From Plectrocnemia conspersa (taxonomy: Eukaryota > Arthropoda > Insecta > Trichoptera > Polycentropodidae): a DNA stretch of 64,000 nucleotides. The position numbers and the translations under genes are program-made. The DNA lies in contig VTFK01000009.1 of NCBI GenBank assembly GCA_009617715.1, positions 930,001 to 994,000 on the forward strand. Reading direction: 5' to 3'. How positions within the stretch are numbered: the first letter of the stretch is position 1; each line of letters begins with the position of its first letter. The notes under the pieces are model-generated. The model was not told where the DNA came from. It saw only the letters and a list, made by a program, of their open reading frames with translations, and made no database searches. This document shows, piece after piece, positions 26,026 through 36,965 of this stretch.

Positions 26026-26640
26026 CTCAAATAATATATTTTATCAAAAATAAAAATAATGTTTTTCTATAAATACATATTCTTTGAATTGTTGTACTAC
26101 AATGTAATATGTGCACTTATTTTATAATTATAAAAAAATAAAAAAAATTGTCACAATATAAATGTGAGAATGTGTGTTTCAAAGATTAGTATAATAACAA
26201 AAGTCGTGAATTCTGGATTGAAAGATAAGAGCAAATATTATATAGGCAGATTAAATTACTCTTGAAAATTTAAAGATTATTTTAAATAGCGCAAATTTAT
26301 GTATTACTTTTTTTATTAATTTAATGATGAATTAACAACAAAACAAAAAATATATTGATATCCTATATCATCAAGTCATTTAAAAACTTAATAAATCATA
26401 TTGAGAATCTATGTCTTTGGACTGCATTTGTAAAACCATATTGGCATGACATACATACATGCTTTGAGCTTCTAAGGGTGAAGGCATTTAATTTACATAA
26501 GAATTTCAGATTATTAAATTACAAAATCACGTCACTTTGACACGACTGAAAACTTGAAACTGAATACAGAAAAATATAATTTTAATAGAATTCTTATAAG
26601 ATTAATATTAAAAGTTATATGCTTAATAAAATAAATAAAA
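26026..26640. other. A+T-rich non-coding DNA
   Basis: A/T-rich sequence; a 61-codon chance frame at 26355-26540 shows no domain. Confidence 0.65.
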
Positions 26641-26815
26641 TATTTGTTATGGACCACCCACAGTTTGAGATCCTTATTCCTCACTGACCACAACCCGCAC
26701 TATCCGTATCCAGTATCAAGCTCCGTAAAAAACTTGTCGCTGAGACATCTGCACTTTACAGCTGCAACAAGATCCGTCAAAACCGACCACTCCTGCCATA
26801 ATAGCTGTTAAAATT
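26641..26815. other. C-rich island, possible coding or transposon relic
   Basis: On the plus strand, after a stop, one frame stays open for about 40 codons (about 26691-26811). It includes a basic stretch read as KLRKKLVAETSALYSCNKIR before a stop. I do not recognise it; it could be a relic of a transposon protein or chance. There are no splice signals I would trust. Confidence 0.3.
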
Positions 26816-27100
26816 TTTTTGCACATCATTCCTTAACTAGATATTGTATATCCCGTTGTTTGTTTCGTTTATTACTTGAATAAAAAAAACCTTAGATCTA
26901 CCGTAAAATTAAATAGATTATACTATAGATATAATCAATTTTAATAGATGTAATTCAAAAGCAGCATTATATATATTATTAGAAACATCGATTTAAAACA
27001 TTTTTTATTTTTTAATTCTGATTTTCGTTGTTTGAATTCTGAACCGCTAAGTTTGAAATTTATACTGCTGATGAACATGCAGCGAATTAAAAAAACACAA
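26816..27100. other. A+T-rich non-coding DNA
   Basis: No recognisable feature. Confidence 0.65.
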
Positions 27101-27208
27101 GAGCAATTGTCCGTGAGAGCGATAGCCCCTGAGTGCAATTGTCCGTGAGAGCAACTGTCCTAAGAGCAATTGTCTTAGGACGAATTGTCCCGAGAGCAAA
27201 TGTCCGTT
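27101..27208. repeat. Minisatellite, about seven units of 14-16 bp
   Basis: Successive units begin at 27101, 27117, 27133, 27149, 27163, 27179 and 27193 and are variants of GAGCAATTGTCCGTGA. Units 4, 5 and 6 also create an inverted repeat, GTCCTAAGA/TCTTAGGAC. The array stands out in A/T-rich surroundings. Divergence between units suggests it is not newly expanded. Confidence 0.8.
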
Positions 27209-27841
27209 TACCGACATCTTTATCAATATGGCTAATATGACAAATCGAGATAGTTCTTTAAAAATACATTAAAATATGCTATTGATACGAGCAAAATTAA
27301 ATACCACATATGCACAATATAAAATGAACTCGAAAGCTCTGAAGCTAAAATATTATCTGTAAAACAGTCATATTTAACTTATTTCATCAATCGATAAACT
27401 AATTAAAAATAAAAATATAATGAGAGAGTAGTGACAAATAACTAATTCTCTGCAATTAAAATATTAGGTCGCGTAAACTTAAAAATCTAAAATAAGCAAA
27501 TAATTAAATATGGAAAGTTACTGAATCGTTTAAAAATAAACACAGAGAAATTCCATCGTAAAAAACTAGCAATAAGCTGACACGGATTAGCGCAAAATTA
27601 TTATCAACTGAATTAAAACAGAAGCAATTATTTTCACAAAACGTAGAAATATTCTGCCATCACTTTTTCGAAATAAAACGTTAAATACCTAAGTTAACCC
27701 TAGACTGTAATTTAATAAACATATTTTGGGACTACACTGTAAAGGGCTTGCTGCCATTGTGGCCCTTAGATCAATATTTATTAGAAAAAATAAAATTTCA
27801 ATCTATAACTGTGGTGTGGAGTAACACTAGAATAATAGTAT
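27209..27841. other. A+T-rich non-coding DNA with a short dispersed repeat
   Basis: Mostly A/T. Bases 27743-27785 (GGCTTGCTGCCATTGTGGCC and following) resemble 38606-38648 (GGCTTGCTTCCATTGCGACC, then GATATTTCT), a short dispersed repeat of unknown origin. Confidence 0.5.
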
Positions 27842-28382
27842 CGACGTACATGTACGGCGGTCAAACTTTTACTGTTTTCAAGTATCCTAAATACTTATAT
27901 ATTTACATATATAACTGCATATATAATAAATAAAAAATATTATATACTATTTTTCGTAATTTGATTTAATGCAAATGATTTTTATAAATAATAATACCAA
28001 TAAATTATAGAGTACGAAATAAATAAACCTCCCAAAAAATATTCTATATTAGTTTAATAAAAAATATTAAAAGCATCTGAATTAAAAAAAGAAATACACA
28101 TAAGCCGAATAATATTTTATATAAAAAAATATTTAGAGTAAATGAAAAAAAATTATAATACAAAAGTGTTTAAATAAATTATTTAAACATATTAATAAAA
28201 AAAAAGTAGTATGATAAATCACTGATTATTTTCTATAATTTAGCATAAATACAATATAACATAATATTAAAAAAAAATAGGAACAGAAAAAATTTTTGAA
28301 AAAAACATAAAATTAACCACTCCCAGCTGAATAGTAATATATTTAAAATGTGTGTAAATTAACTCACTGCTCAAAGGGTTAA
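27842..28382 (+). mobile_element. piggyBac-like non-autonomous element, copy 2
   Basis: Starts with the family's palindrome block, here damaged on its left half (GACGTACATGTACGGCGGTC, 27843-27862). It continues CTTTTACTGTTTTCAAGTA and ends AACTCACTGCTCAAAGGG plus TTAA (28379-28382). Interior words such as AAATGATTTTTATA and ACCAATAAATTA are shared with the other copies. The left TTAA is not intact. No coding capacity. Confidence 0.65.
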
Positions 28383-29559
28383 TTACAAGGTATTTAAAAT
28401 AATGCTAAAAAAATAATTTATAATACACCTTTTTATATTAATTTAAAAAATGCAGATAAGTCTACACATACCAACAATTAAAGAACATTTTCATACTAGA
28501 AAATATTGTAAAAATATGTCACGAAACCAAATTAACTCACTAATCTTGTGACTACGATAAAAACAAACTTAAGTTTAAATACAAGCACAAAATGGCGTAG
28601 TGCATAATACTTTAGAGGCTAAAGACAACATATCAATGGTTTCAGATCTTCTGTGAAATGTACTTAAATTATAATTTAAATAACCTTTTTTTCTGTCTTT
28701 TGCTTAAATTAAATTGTGAAAAGTTTTTAGTATTTTCTTAAAGAATAGCCACCAACGTTTAATTTTATATTTTTGACTAACTATTAACATCTTGAAAACA
28801 TTAGAATGGTTATAAACCAGTAGCACGTATATTATATATAATTTTAATGTTTGTTAAATTATTTATATTATTGAAATAAACATCGACAAACTTGAAAGGT
28901 CCTTTGTCACCAAAATAAACTGCAAAATATCTATAAATAAATGTGGTACGAATATAGATTTAAGAATGTGAAAAGAACGGTATATAGAAAAGAATATGAT
29001 ATATAAAATATTTATGCTTATATACTAAAAAAAAATTACAAAATAAAATGCTATAATATTTAGCGAAATATTTTATTAAACTTTTTATCGTGTATGGGAA
29101 ATCGTAATTAGTGACAATTTTAAAATATAATTTTAATCGATCATCATAGATAAGGATTTTTTCTAGTTTTCACAACTCTTAAAAATTACATTTTTTTAAA
29201 ACAGTATATTCCCATTTAACTATTTAGTGTAATTTATTTAACTTATTCATCAATATGATAGATCAGTAATTAAAGTAGGTGATCAATACCCGAAGAACCT
29301 GTGTTTGAATCACGATTAAAATTAATGAATAATAATTAAAATTATCCGAAAACTTATAATTGATTAAATTAATAATTAAGATTTAATGGTTCAACATTTG
29401 CATTTATTACATCTGACCATCACGACTTTAAAAGTTTGTCAAATGCGTCATGATGATCATTTTACAAACAATGATACAATTAACTATTTAAAAAAATATA
29501 TAAAAAAAAAAACAGATATAGTGCAAACCTAAAATATATGAACATAATCCCACATATTT
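28383..29559. other. A+T-rich non-coding DNA
   Basis: A/T-rich sequence with no recognisable feature. GTGTTTGAATCACG near 29300 is a weak tRNA B-box look-alike with no fold. Confidence 0.65.
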
Positions 29560-30125
29560 TTTTCCAGCTCAATACTTACTAAAAAAATAGCACAAAACTA
29601 TAAGGGAATTACGATTTTAACTGTAGCCCATAAAGTCCTCTCAACCGTTTTTAATATCATATTTGATAAATACAGTGAAGAGATCCTGAGTTAGTTGCAA
29701 TGTGGTTTCAGGCCGAACAGATCCATCATAGATCACATACACCTCGTGAGATGAATGATGAATGTATATGAATATAATTATTTAGAGACTTCAAGCAAAC
29801 GTTCTATAGCTTGAATAGAAAAAAATGATATTATATCTGACTGTTTGGGAGTTGCAAAATATATTAGATTAACAGGTATCACATTACCAGAATCAGAGTC
29901 AATGATAAATGTTGAAATTATGCTCTTCAAGTGTTTTAAAATTTCTGGGGCTAGACAAGGAGATGCATTGTCCACTATGATATTTATTCTAGTGCTGAGG
30001 CATTGGCTATAATATTTACAACCCAAATGCGGATAATATAGCAAATTTAAGCTGCTTTAAGAATGCAAATATGCATATAAATTTGATCTAAGAATCAACG
30101 AAAACAAAATTAAATACTTTATATG
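29560..30125 (+). pseudogene. Decayed non-LTR retrotransposon reverse transcriptase
   Basis: Conceptual translation in shifting plus-strand frames recovers the order of motifs in a non-LTR reverse transcriptase. From 29596 it reads NYKGITILTVAHKVLS, then QCGFRPNRSIIDHI, a DFKQTF motif A (about 29792), GARQGDALS motif B (about 29950), and LRINENKIKYF (about 30085-30120) of the region after the active site. In-frame stops and frameshifts are present. The YADD block between motif B and the INENK block is missing, so an internal deletion is likely. The type is that often labelled 'endonuclease-reverse transcriptase' in insect genomes. Neither the endonuclease half nor a 3' tail was found. Confidence 0.85.
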
Positions 30126-30349
30126 AAATAAGCTAGTTTCATTAATTTTATTAAAACGTTTTCTCAAGTGTCTTCATCATAGTAAAATAAACGTTTAATA
30201 AAAAAATATGACACGAATACTACTCCCTAGTTTAATATATTTTAAAACTTGCTTTTTTAAACTTGATCTGCTTGTATTCTGATCTGTTTATTTGCCAGAT
30301 TCATATTTAATAAGCATTATTCATTAAATTTTCATCGATGGAGGGCTTG
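30126..30349. other. A+T-rich non-coding DNA
   Basis: No recognisable feature; it may include the unrecognised 3' part of the preceding retrotransposon. Confidence 0.5.
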
Positions 30350-30740
30350 ATTTTTTTTATTTCAGACTTCAAAAGCCACACAGCCCCACGCCAATTATTA
30401 TCTCAGATAATTGCTATTTCGCATAATACACATATCCCAGCGTGTAGTCTCGAGTTGCCCCGCGAAATTTCATCGTTGAGGATATATTAAAAATAATGGA
30501 TATTCAGTTTCCCGTCCTCTCCTGGCGGTATCCATTCACGTGGAGCCCTTTTGATGAGCCCGGCTCGTTCAACCTTTAATAACGGAAATGTAAGCAGATA
30601 CTACATGGACTTGTGTGGTACATACGTTGTACTTACGTACGTTTATTACATACGTATGTGAGTGTAGATTATGTGTTTTCGCATAATGCGGAAAGACAGA
30701 CGGACGGGCGCATGAATAGATTATCGCTGCGTTAATAACT
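30350..30740. other. Prominent G+C-moderate island, candidate enhancer
   Basis: Complex sequence (CACACAGCCCCACGCC, GTCCTCTCCTGGCGG, GATGAGCCCGGCTCGTTC). At 30397-30411 ATTATCT-C-AGATAAT is a perfect palindrome containing two opposed GATA sites. Near 30610-30660 TACGTA-type words cluster. All frames are interrupted. Regulatory function is inferred from motif content only. Confidence 0.45.
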
Positions 30741-30744
30741 TGTG

Positions 30745-30774
30745 CTGGGTTTAAAATGTCTGGGTTTAAAATGT
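30745..30774. repeat. Perfect tandem duplication of 15 bp
   Basis: CTGGGTTTAAAATGT occurs twice with no gap (30745-30759 and 30760-30774), 17 bases before the stem-loop at 30792. Confidence 0.9.
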
Positions 30775-30791
30775 GGTGTAAATAATGTAAA

Positions 30792-30850
30792 TCATACTTG
30801 TAACATACAATAAATCACTAGAATCGCTTCATTGTATGTTACAAGTATGA
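30792..30850. repeat. Perfect 20 bp inverted repeat with 19-base loop
   Basis: The left arm 30792-30811 (TCATACTTGTAACATACAAT) is the exact reverse complement of 30831-30850. The 19-base loop is more G+C rich than the arms. Pairing stops at both ends. It would form a compact hairpin in RNA or a cruciform in DNA. It could be a tiny inverted-repeat transposon relic, a microRNA-like precursor or a chance product of a duplication; sequence alone does not decide. It has no link to the reverse transcriptase fragment upstream that I can see. Confidence 0.85.
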
Positions 30851-30854
30851 AAGT

Positions 30855-31130
30855 CGCTATCTCTGACATTTAACTTTGACAGTTTACGTTCCTATTTGTG
30901 ACCTTTCAAATTTTTTTTTTCATTAATTTTGGTAAGCCATTGGTATGGGGAAAATCGTATTATTTTCTAATACGAGTTTCAGCGTACAGCCAATGTAACA
31001 GTTAGTTCAAATGGCAATTGCGTATTTAGTGATGATGTGGTTAACCACACATTCAGGTCTGGCGAGCGGGGGGTAGAGGAGGCAAAATTATCGGGGACCG
31101 TTGTCTGTGAGGCGCCCGACTCTGATATTT
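30855..31130. other. G+C-moderate island
   Basis: Complex sequence, clearest at 31035-31120 (GGTCTGGCGAGCGGGGGG, GGGGACCGTTGTCTGTGAGG). There is no open frame. Function unknown. Confidence 0.35.
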
Positions 31131-32019
31131 ATAAATAAAAAAATCTACCTCAAATAATGAATCTAAACTGTATGTATATCAGTTATAAGCTCCTTCAACT
31201 CTTTTTATACATACAAGAAATAAAAGGAGCGGAACATTGCCTACAAAAGCACCCACTTTCACAATAAACATTTTTATTCAAAAGAACAGATTGTAGTTTT
31301 TTGACATAACTCCGTTTGTGTTAAAATTTGTTTGCAAAATATTTGACCTGAAAAATATTCAACAAATGTGTAGGTATTTGATCTGAATTTTCAGATCGAA
31401 TACCAGAATAATAAATAATAAAACTACTAACGGTACCTTTTATTTTTGTATAAATTATATACGTAATTTTACTTTTTAATAAATACTGAATTTTTATTGA
31501 AATATATTAAAACATTAAACCAATTTTTATGTATTATTGTATTCTTAACAAAAAATACATTGTATTAATAAAATATTAAATCAATTTCTATGGAAATTAA
31601 TAACTAGACACGAAATATTAACTTAAATTAGAAGACCAGCCCTACGTGCTTTAAATTTATTTTATATAATATTTAAAAATTCCCACATAAATTTTCTATG
31701 TAAATATTACAAACAACAAAGCAAAAATACCTTTTATTTTATGTAAATTCTATAAAAATCCGCCTTTTATGAGAATATCGATTAACAACTCTATTTTTGT
31801 TACATAATAATGTATGTATATATAATCATTTATTAACATAAAATAATATATGTAATATAATTTTAATTAAAATAATTTACTTTATATTTTTAGTTTTAGA
31901 ATTAGTGTCATTTTATTTTATTAATAATAATTTATGATTATTACTACTACAATTAGTGATCAATAACTGGACGTAAACATCGAACAAGAAAAGAAAAATG
32001 TAACAAAAATGCTAATAAA
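31131..32019. other. A+T-rich non-coding DNA
   Basis: Mostly A/T words; CTGAAAATTC/GAATTTTCAG-type short inverted words occur near 31345-31400. No gene was seen. Confidence 0.65.
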
Positions 32020-32320
32020 TAGGCTGCGAGCTTTAGCGTGCCTTAGAGAGTGACGATCGCATCCCTTTTTCCTGTACGGCAAGATGTGAAAACAAGTGTT
32101 GCCAAGCACAACAATGTTTTACGGGATAGCTATGAAAAGCTTAAAACAATATTGAAGGATAGTGCTAATTTTTTAAGGTGTGTCATTATGGTTAAATTTT
32201 TAATAAAAAAAAACAAAAAATAAACCAAGAGTCTGCTTGCCAAGGGTGTTACTCGTCAATATTAAAATATTATGCTCTGTATCTTACCGAATATCCCTTG
32301 TAAGAATTTGTTTTAGTTTT
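32020..32320. other. Mixed-composition non-coding DNA
   Basis: A complex patch at 32022-32110 (GGCTGCGAGCTTTAGCGTGCC) is followed by A/T-rich sequence. The function is not recognised. Confidence 0.4.
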
Positions 32321-32324
32321 GAGC

Positions 32325-32835
32325 TACGTCTACCGGAAGCTTCATAAGATTCCCATGTCATCTGGACGAAGTACCGTTACACGAAAGAGCATGCTTTATC
32401 TCTTTCTTCGTTGCATGCGACACCACTCCCATTTTTATTTCTAGGGGATCGGCGACAGTTCTGGATTGTTAAATGAATAAATTTGATTAACCTACAATAC
32501 CACTAACTTTCTTTCATAATTTTACTAGTTATGTGTCTGATTTTTTTTAATTTTGCGCAGAATTTTAACGATATTTTAAATAAATATAATTATTATAGTC
32601 ATTATTAAATGTATTCCTAATATTTTTGTTTCCAAAAACAATAAGATATTTATATTTAATATAAGAAAAGAGCATTAATATATAATAAAAATTAAATGGT
32701 AAATATTTCTTTAGAAGCGCAGGGTAACACCCCCACGGTGTATGGCTGAGAGGCAAATAGTAGTGGATTCTAATTATAATGTAACGGTAAACCGTCGAGC
32801 TCGATAGGGAATCTTATGATGCCTACCGGAAGAGC
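32325..32835. mobile_element. Possible DNA transposon defined by a long imperfect inverted repeat
   Basis: The left arm (about 32325-32382) contains TCATAAGATTCCC and, about 25 bases on, TACCGTTACA. The right arm (about 32779-32835), read on the other strand, contains the same two blocks in the same order. Both arms also carry a CCGGAAG/CTTCCGG word at their outer side. Arm length is about 55 bases with central divergence, and they are about 400 bases apart. The interior has no transposase. No clear target duplication was found, so a simple inverted duplication remains possible. Bases 32412-32431 inside it resemble the right end of the repeat family at 13.4 kb. Confidence 0.5.
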
Positions 32836-33250
32836 GTTTAAATTTGCTTTTAACCGTCCAAGTTAACCGTTAAAAAAATCCACATGCGAACTAACAACGT
32901 GATAGCACTTCAAACTGTCTTTACGTGGTTCGTATTATATATAGTGAATAATATATATGCATATTATTATATAAGACAAATAGCTCTACAAGCTTAAGTA
33001 GCAATCTCAAGTTATTGTTCACTTTATACAGCAATATGTAAAAAGACAGGAATACAATTAAATAAAATCATTTAATATTTTCAACGTTTCTAAACATTTA
33101 ATCTTTTTGTGATTCATAAAATCTAAGAGCAATCACAAAATAATTAAAAGCTTTGTTTGATTCGTCAAAATGGATTTATAAAAGCAGCTTTTCTGTTGTT
33201 GGTTTTGCTACATAGTGAATACAGTTTGCTTAACATCTAACATCTATCTT
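32836..33250. other. A+T-rich non-coding DNA
   Basis: No recognisable feature. Confidence 0.65.
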
Positions 33251-33660
33251 TACTGTCAAATTAGCAACACTAACTTATTTGATACCTTATCTCTGGCTAC
33301 TAGTATTACCAAGAACTGCTTCGACTTGCCTTCGGACAACCGTGTCAGGATTAAGCCCCATATAATTGAATATAGCCCAGATTTTAATTGAGCCAAACGC
33401 AGTTCACGTAATCGGATGACGCAGTCGTGTTTTACCCTTGCCACCTGTAATTCAATAAACCGCCGCCAGACTTGGAGGAGAGGGCACAAAGGAGTCGTGA
33501 TAGACACACAGACAATATGTGATTTACTATATATGCAAAGCTTGCTTGCTTTTCAATTAAGCTTCTGGTAAAAGCTTATGAAGAACTTTGCGGTTCAGAT
33601 GTAACTGCGGAGATAAACGTAAGGCTTTTAAGCGGGGTGAAATTTGCATAAAAATGGCAT
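33251..33660. other. G+C-moderate island
   Basis: Complex sequence (GCTTCGACTTGCCTTCGG, AACCGCCGCCAGACTTGG). An 83-codon minus-strand frame (33256-33507) has a basic segment and a hydrophobic C-terminal half but no domain I recognise. AAGCTT recurs at about 33539, 33559 and 33572. Candidate non-coding element; a diverged exon or transposon relic is possible. Confidence 0.4.
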
Positions 33661-34189
33661 AGATTCGATTTTATGAGGGGTTGCAATGTTGAAAATTTTG
33701 ATTGGATTGAAGTTTGATGGTCTATTGAGATGTGAATGAAAAAGAATGGAGGTAAAAATCAGCTTGTTGAACAATCTTTAAGATATACGACAGAGCGCAA
33801 TTTTAATTTTTCAGAATGATAATAGTTTGTAAATACATAAGAAAACCTAATCTGTGATGATCGAGTAAAATTATAGTTATATAAAAATCAATAATTTTGA
33901 TTTTCGATGTTAGGCTATTTATTATTGTAATGCGGTTTTGAAAAACTATATATTTGTATGTAATTTTAATAAATAAATTAAATAAAACACTATTTGTTGT
34001 ACTAGTTGCTCGATGTAAAACTGTAACATAGAGATATAAATTCACACGGTCATATCAATCACACATTGCAAACACAAGATGCCGCAAATAAGACTTGGTA
34101 TACTATCGGAAACAGTAAAATAATTGCTGCTGTTTCTATATACGACTTAAATAATATATTATAAGATAACAAATCCCAGTTAACAAATA
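33661..34189. other. A+T-rich non-coding DNA
   Basis: No recognisable feature; an 80-codon minus-strand frame (33803-34045) has chance-like composition. Confidence 0.65.
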
Positions 34190-34460
34190 TTTATGATACG
34201 GGATTGCGACGAATGCGAACCATGTTAAATGTTTTGCGAATCGGTCAACAACAAAAATGCACACGTGGGTCGACTATTTGCATAATTCCCACCTTTGTTC
34301 CGGTGTTGGAAATTTGGTGGCAAAATCCCCGGGATGTTACGGGGGTATTAACGCGAACAAATGTGCCAAGATCCCAGGAACGGCCGGGACACTAATAAAA
34401 CAGTGTTAATTGTGCACCGGCGCGGACAGAAACGGTCTTAATGAAATACCAACACGATGT
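34190..34460. other. G+C-rich island
   Basis: Distinct complex sequence (AATCCCCGGGATGTTACGGG, CACCGGCGCGGACAG), including a CCCGGG palindrome. A 63-codon plus-strand frame (34204-34395) is basic and shows no domain. Candidate conserved non-coding element. Confidence 0.4.
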
Positions 34461-34839
34461 TCTGAATTTTAACGTAATATATGTATGTACATGTATATGT
34501 ATATTTGCTTTATGTGGAACAAATACGTAAAACGGTAATGTGAATAGGTAGAGAGAGCAATGGAAGACCAATAAAAGGACTAAAATAGCCATTTTGCTGT
34601 TCATCCATATTACTATTATTTATGATAAATAATAATAATATTTCTATTAGGAATTTAATTCTCTGTGTATTAAACATAAATTTAATTAGTTTTAATAATC
34701 GTTCGAATTAAAAAAATTCAGGCGCAATTTGTTACATTAATGATTTTATATTATTTAATTTTTGACTTAAGCTTCTTTCCCCTAAGAAGTATTTAAAAAT
34801 AGAGAATTTTTGGTATGGTATAGAATTATTAAACACCCC
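34461..34839. other. A+T-rich non-coding DNA
   Basis: Contains a short (AATAAT)n tract near 34626-34640. No gene was seen. Confidence 0.65.
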
Positions 34840-35260
34840 CTTAATATTCAGTACGAAAAAATATTATATTTTTTTTTACAAAATGGCGGCCAATTTAAAA
34901 ATTTAAAGTGTCATAACTTTACAAAATAAAATCCTATTGAAAATTTTTTAAAAAATAAAAAGTGTTTAAAAGCTTAATCTGCATTTAAAAAAAATATAAA
35001 ATATTTTTTTTTCTTCTAAAAACAAGTTTTATGGTAAATTGATCGGACTCCCATACGAGCTTTTATGCAACTTGGCATATAGTTAACGCTGTTATATCGT
35101 TCGTTTTAAAGATTAAGACTTGAATTTTTGATACAAAATATAGATTTTTAAAATATCCTTATGGTACCGATAAAAAATATTATATTTAAAAAAAAAAGTT
35201 TTTTGCTTCGAAACAAGGTTTATGTTATGAGTCGATCGGCCCACCATACAAACCATACAC
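34840..35260 (+). repeat. Degenerate tandem duplication, period about 190 bp
   Basis: The block AAACAAGTTTTATGGTAAATTGATCGGACTCCCATAC is at about 35020-35056. A similar block, from AAACAAGGTTTATG through TCGATCGGCCCACCATAC, lies at about 35210-35247. The preceding A/T tract (ATATTTTTTTTT-type) is also repeated, and a weaker relative with ACAAAATGGCGGCC is at about 34878. Two clear units and one partial unit of an unrecognised repeat. Confidence 0.6.
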
Positions 35261-35541
35261 CATTCAAAACGAAATTAAGCTCACTAACATTATGATAAAA
35301 TATTTAGACCATTAATAACAGATTTCTGTATACATTTAAAATACCTAACTCTAACGTTCACAATAAAGACAAAAAAATTTTACACCTAAAAGTGAACAAT
35401 CTAAGAACATTTTTCGACTTAATGCATACATAGCACACATCATTTACTTCATATACGTAGCTTTATCAAGAGTTTTAACATTACTTGAAACATAAGAGAG
35501 GCTCACAATAACTCGAAACAGGCGTATGCTGAAGCATAGAC
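35261..35541. other. A+T-rich non-coding DNA
   Basis: No recognisable feature. Confidence 0.6.
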
Positions 35542-35578
35542 CGAGAGTTGAGAAACTGATAAAGCAGTCGCTTCTCTC
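35542..35578 (-). repeat. Possible end fragment of the dispersed inverted-end family
   Basis: Read on the minus strand, GAGAAGCGACTGCTTTATC followed by a CTCTCGG word parallels GGGAAGCGGCTGCTTCATTG followed by ACTCGG at 13238-13268. It is a partial and diverged match and may be coincidence. Confidence 0.35.
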
Positions 35579-36239
35579 TTTACGTAAATTCTAATATAGC
35601 CACGAGAAACAGGCAAGACTGCGAGAACGTCACGTATACATATGTATTAATTACATAGACTGTACATGTATTAAAAATGTTTTTATAAAAATTTATTATT
35701 TAATATATAAAGCATACAAAATAACTTTGCCTCCGTTTATAAGAATAAACGCGTTACCGCTTTTTATCAGTATTTCATTAAAATTGTAAATCACAATCGA
35801 TAGTTTATGGTAATTGGTAGTAATTTATGTATATATTATTTATATTTAAATATAACTAATTAATACATTTATGACGGGTCAAATGATAAGCCTGAAACGT
35901 TTCCATGTTAAGTTTAATCATTTAATTAAAATTCGTTTACAGAAACGACAGTAACAGGCCTTGGCAATTTTTCTTTAACAATATTTAAATTAAAGCATCG
36001 ATTGTTCTTTGATAAATCTGGATCAGGGATTAAAAGTCTGAAATTTTAGGCGCCCAAGCAATTAAAACTTTCAAGTCAGCGATAATTTCTGCTTCGGGTA
36101 ACTTCAGAGCGAATAATTAAAGCTTAAAAATACGAATAAAAATAATCAATTCGACAGTGATACAAAAAGAAAACATTCTTAAAGAACAAACAAAGATAAA
36201 TAAAATAAACAAATAAACGAGCCAACTAATCTGCAATTC
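35579..36239. other. A+T-rich non-coding DNA
   Basis: A small complex patch lies at 35580-35640; otherwise there is no recognisable feature. Confidence 0.6.
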
Positions 36240-36430
36240 AGAAAGTACGGGGGGTCGTTGCTTCAGAAACATTCGCCGAGGGAAATTTTCGCAATTTTCG
36301 TCCTCGTTAAAGCCGCGAAGCTTTCTATTTTTTATAAATAATTCAATTATCAAGTTTTTTGGTGCGTAATGGGTATCTAAGGGAGAGGTATGTGAAAATT
36401 TAATGCGGTAAAGCGGAAGGTGTCAAATTT
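36240..36430. other. Small G+C-moderate island
   Basis: Complex sequence (AGTACGGGGGGTCGTTGC, AAGCCGCGAAGC). A 78-codon minus-strand frame (36117-36353) crosses it without a domain. Confidence 0.3.
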
Positions 36431-36649
36431 CAAATTAATGAACTTACCAATTAAATAAATTTTGGGTAAGTGTTTTGTTAAATTGAAATAGTTCTGCATT
36501 GTTTTGGGTCCAATAAAATAATTATTTAGTAATAGATTAATACGCAAAAACATAAGATTTTATACACATTAGAAATATTATGCAAAAATGTCATGGACTT
36601 AATGTGAGTATGTGCGATAAGTGAAGCAGTATGTGAGTACAGTAAGAGA
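36431..36649. other. A+T-rich non-coding DNA
   Basis: No recognisable feature. Confidence 0.6.
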
Positions 36650-36965
36650 AAAATTATTATTAGTCACCCATTTGCCGACTTCTGTTAACCACCCACTACA
36701 GAGCACTAGAGAGAGGAAAACTCAACGCGATGTGTGGAAATCTTACGAGACACGCTTTTCCGCAGCCACTCGCAACTTGAGCAACAACCACCATTAAGTC
36801 CAGTCCGACGAGAAGTTCTCGTGTGCAAGAAACAAAATGTCGACGATTGGAATTGACGGAAAGGGAAACGCCATTACGGACACAACAATTCCATAAAATG
36901 CATTGCGAAAAAGCACTTTTCTGGCAAACAAAAGTATAAGAGCGAAATAAACTCACCTCAACAGC
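36650..36965. other. G+C-moderate island with a short perfect palindrome
   Basis: Complex sequence. CGAGAA-G-TTCTCG at 36809-36821 is a perfect palindrome. An 86-codon minus-strand frame (36696-36956) is cysteine-bearing and hydrophobic towards its end, but has no known domain or clear start. Candidate conserved non-coding element. Confidence 0.4.

Noticed and set aside
26691..26811. Open stretch of about 40 codons with a basic segment
   Set aside because: Not recognised, no start or splice context; listed only as an island.
27101..27208. CRISPR array
   Set aside because: Units are contiguous and diverged with no spacers; the window is eukaryotic in character.
36696..36956. 86-codon minus-strand frame in an island
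   Set aside because: No domain; hydrophobic and cysteine-bearing end without signal-peptide layout from a credible start.
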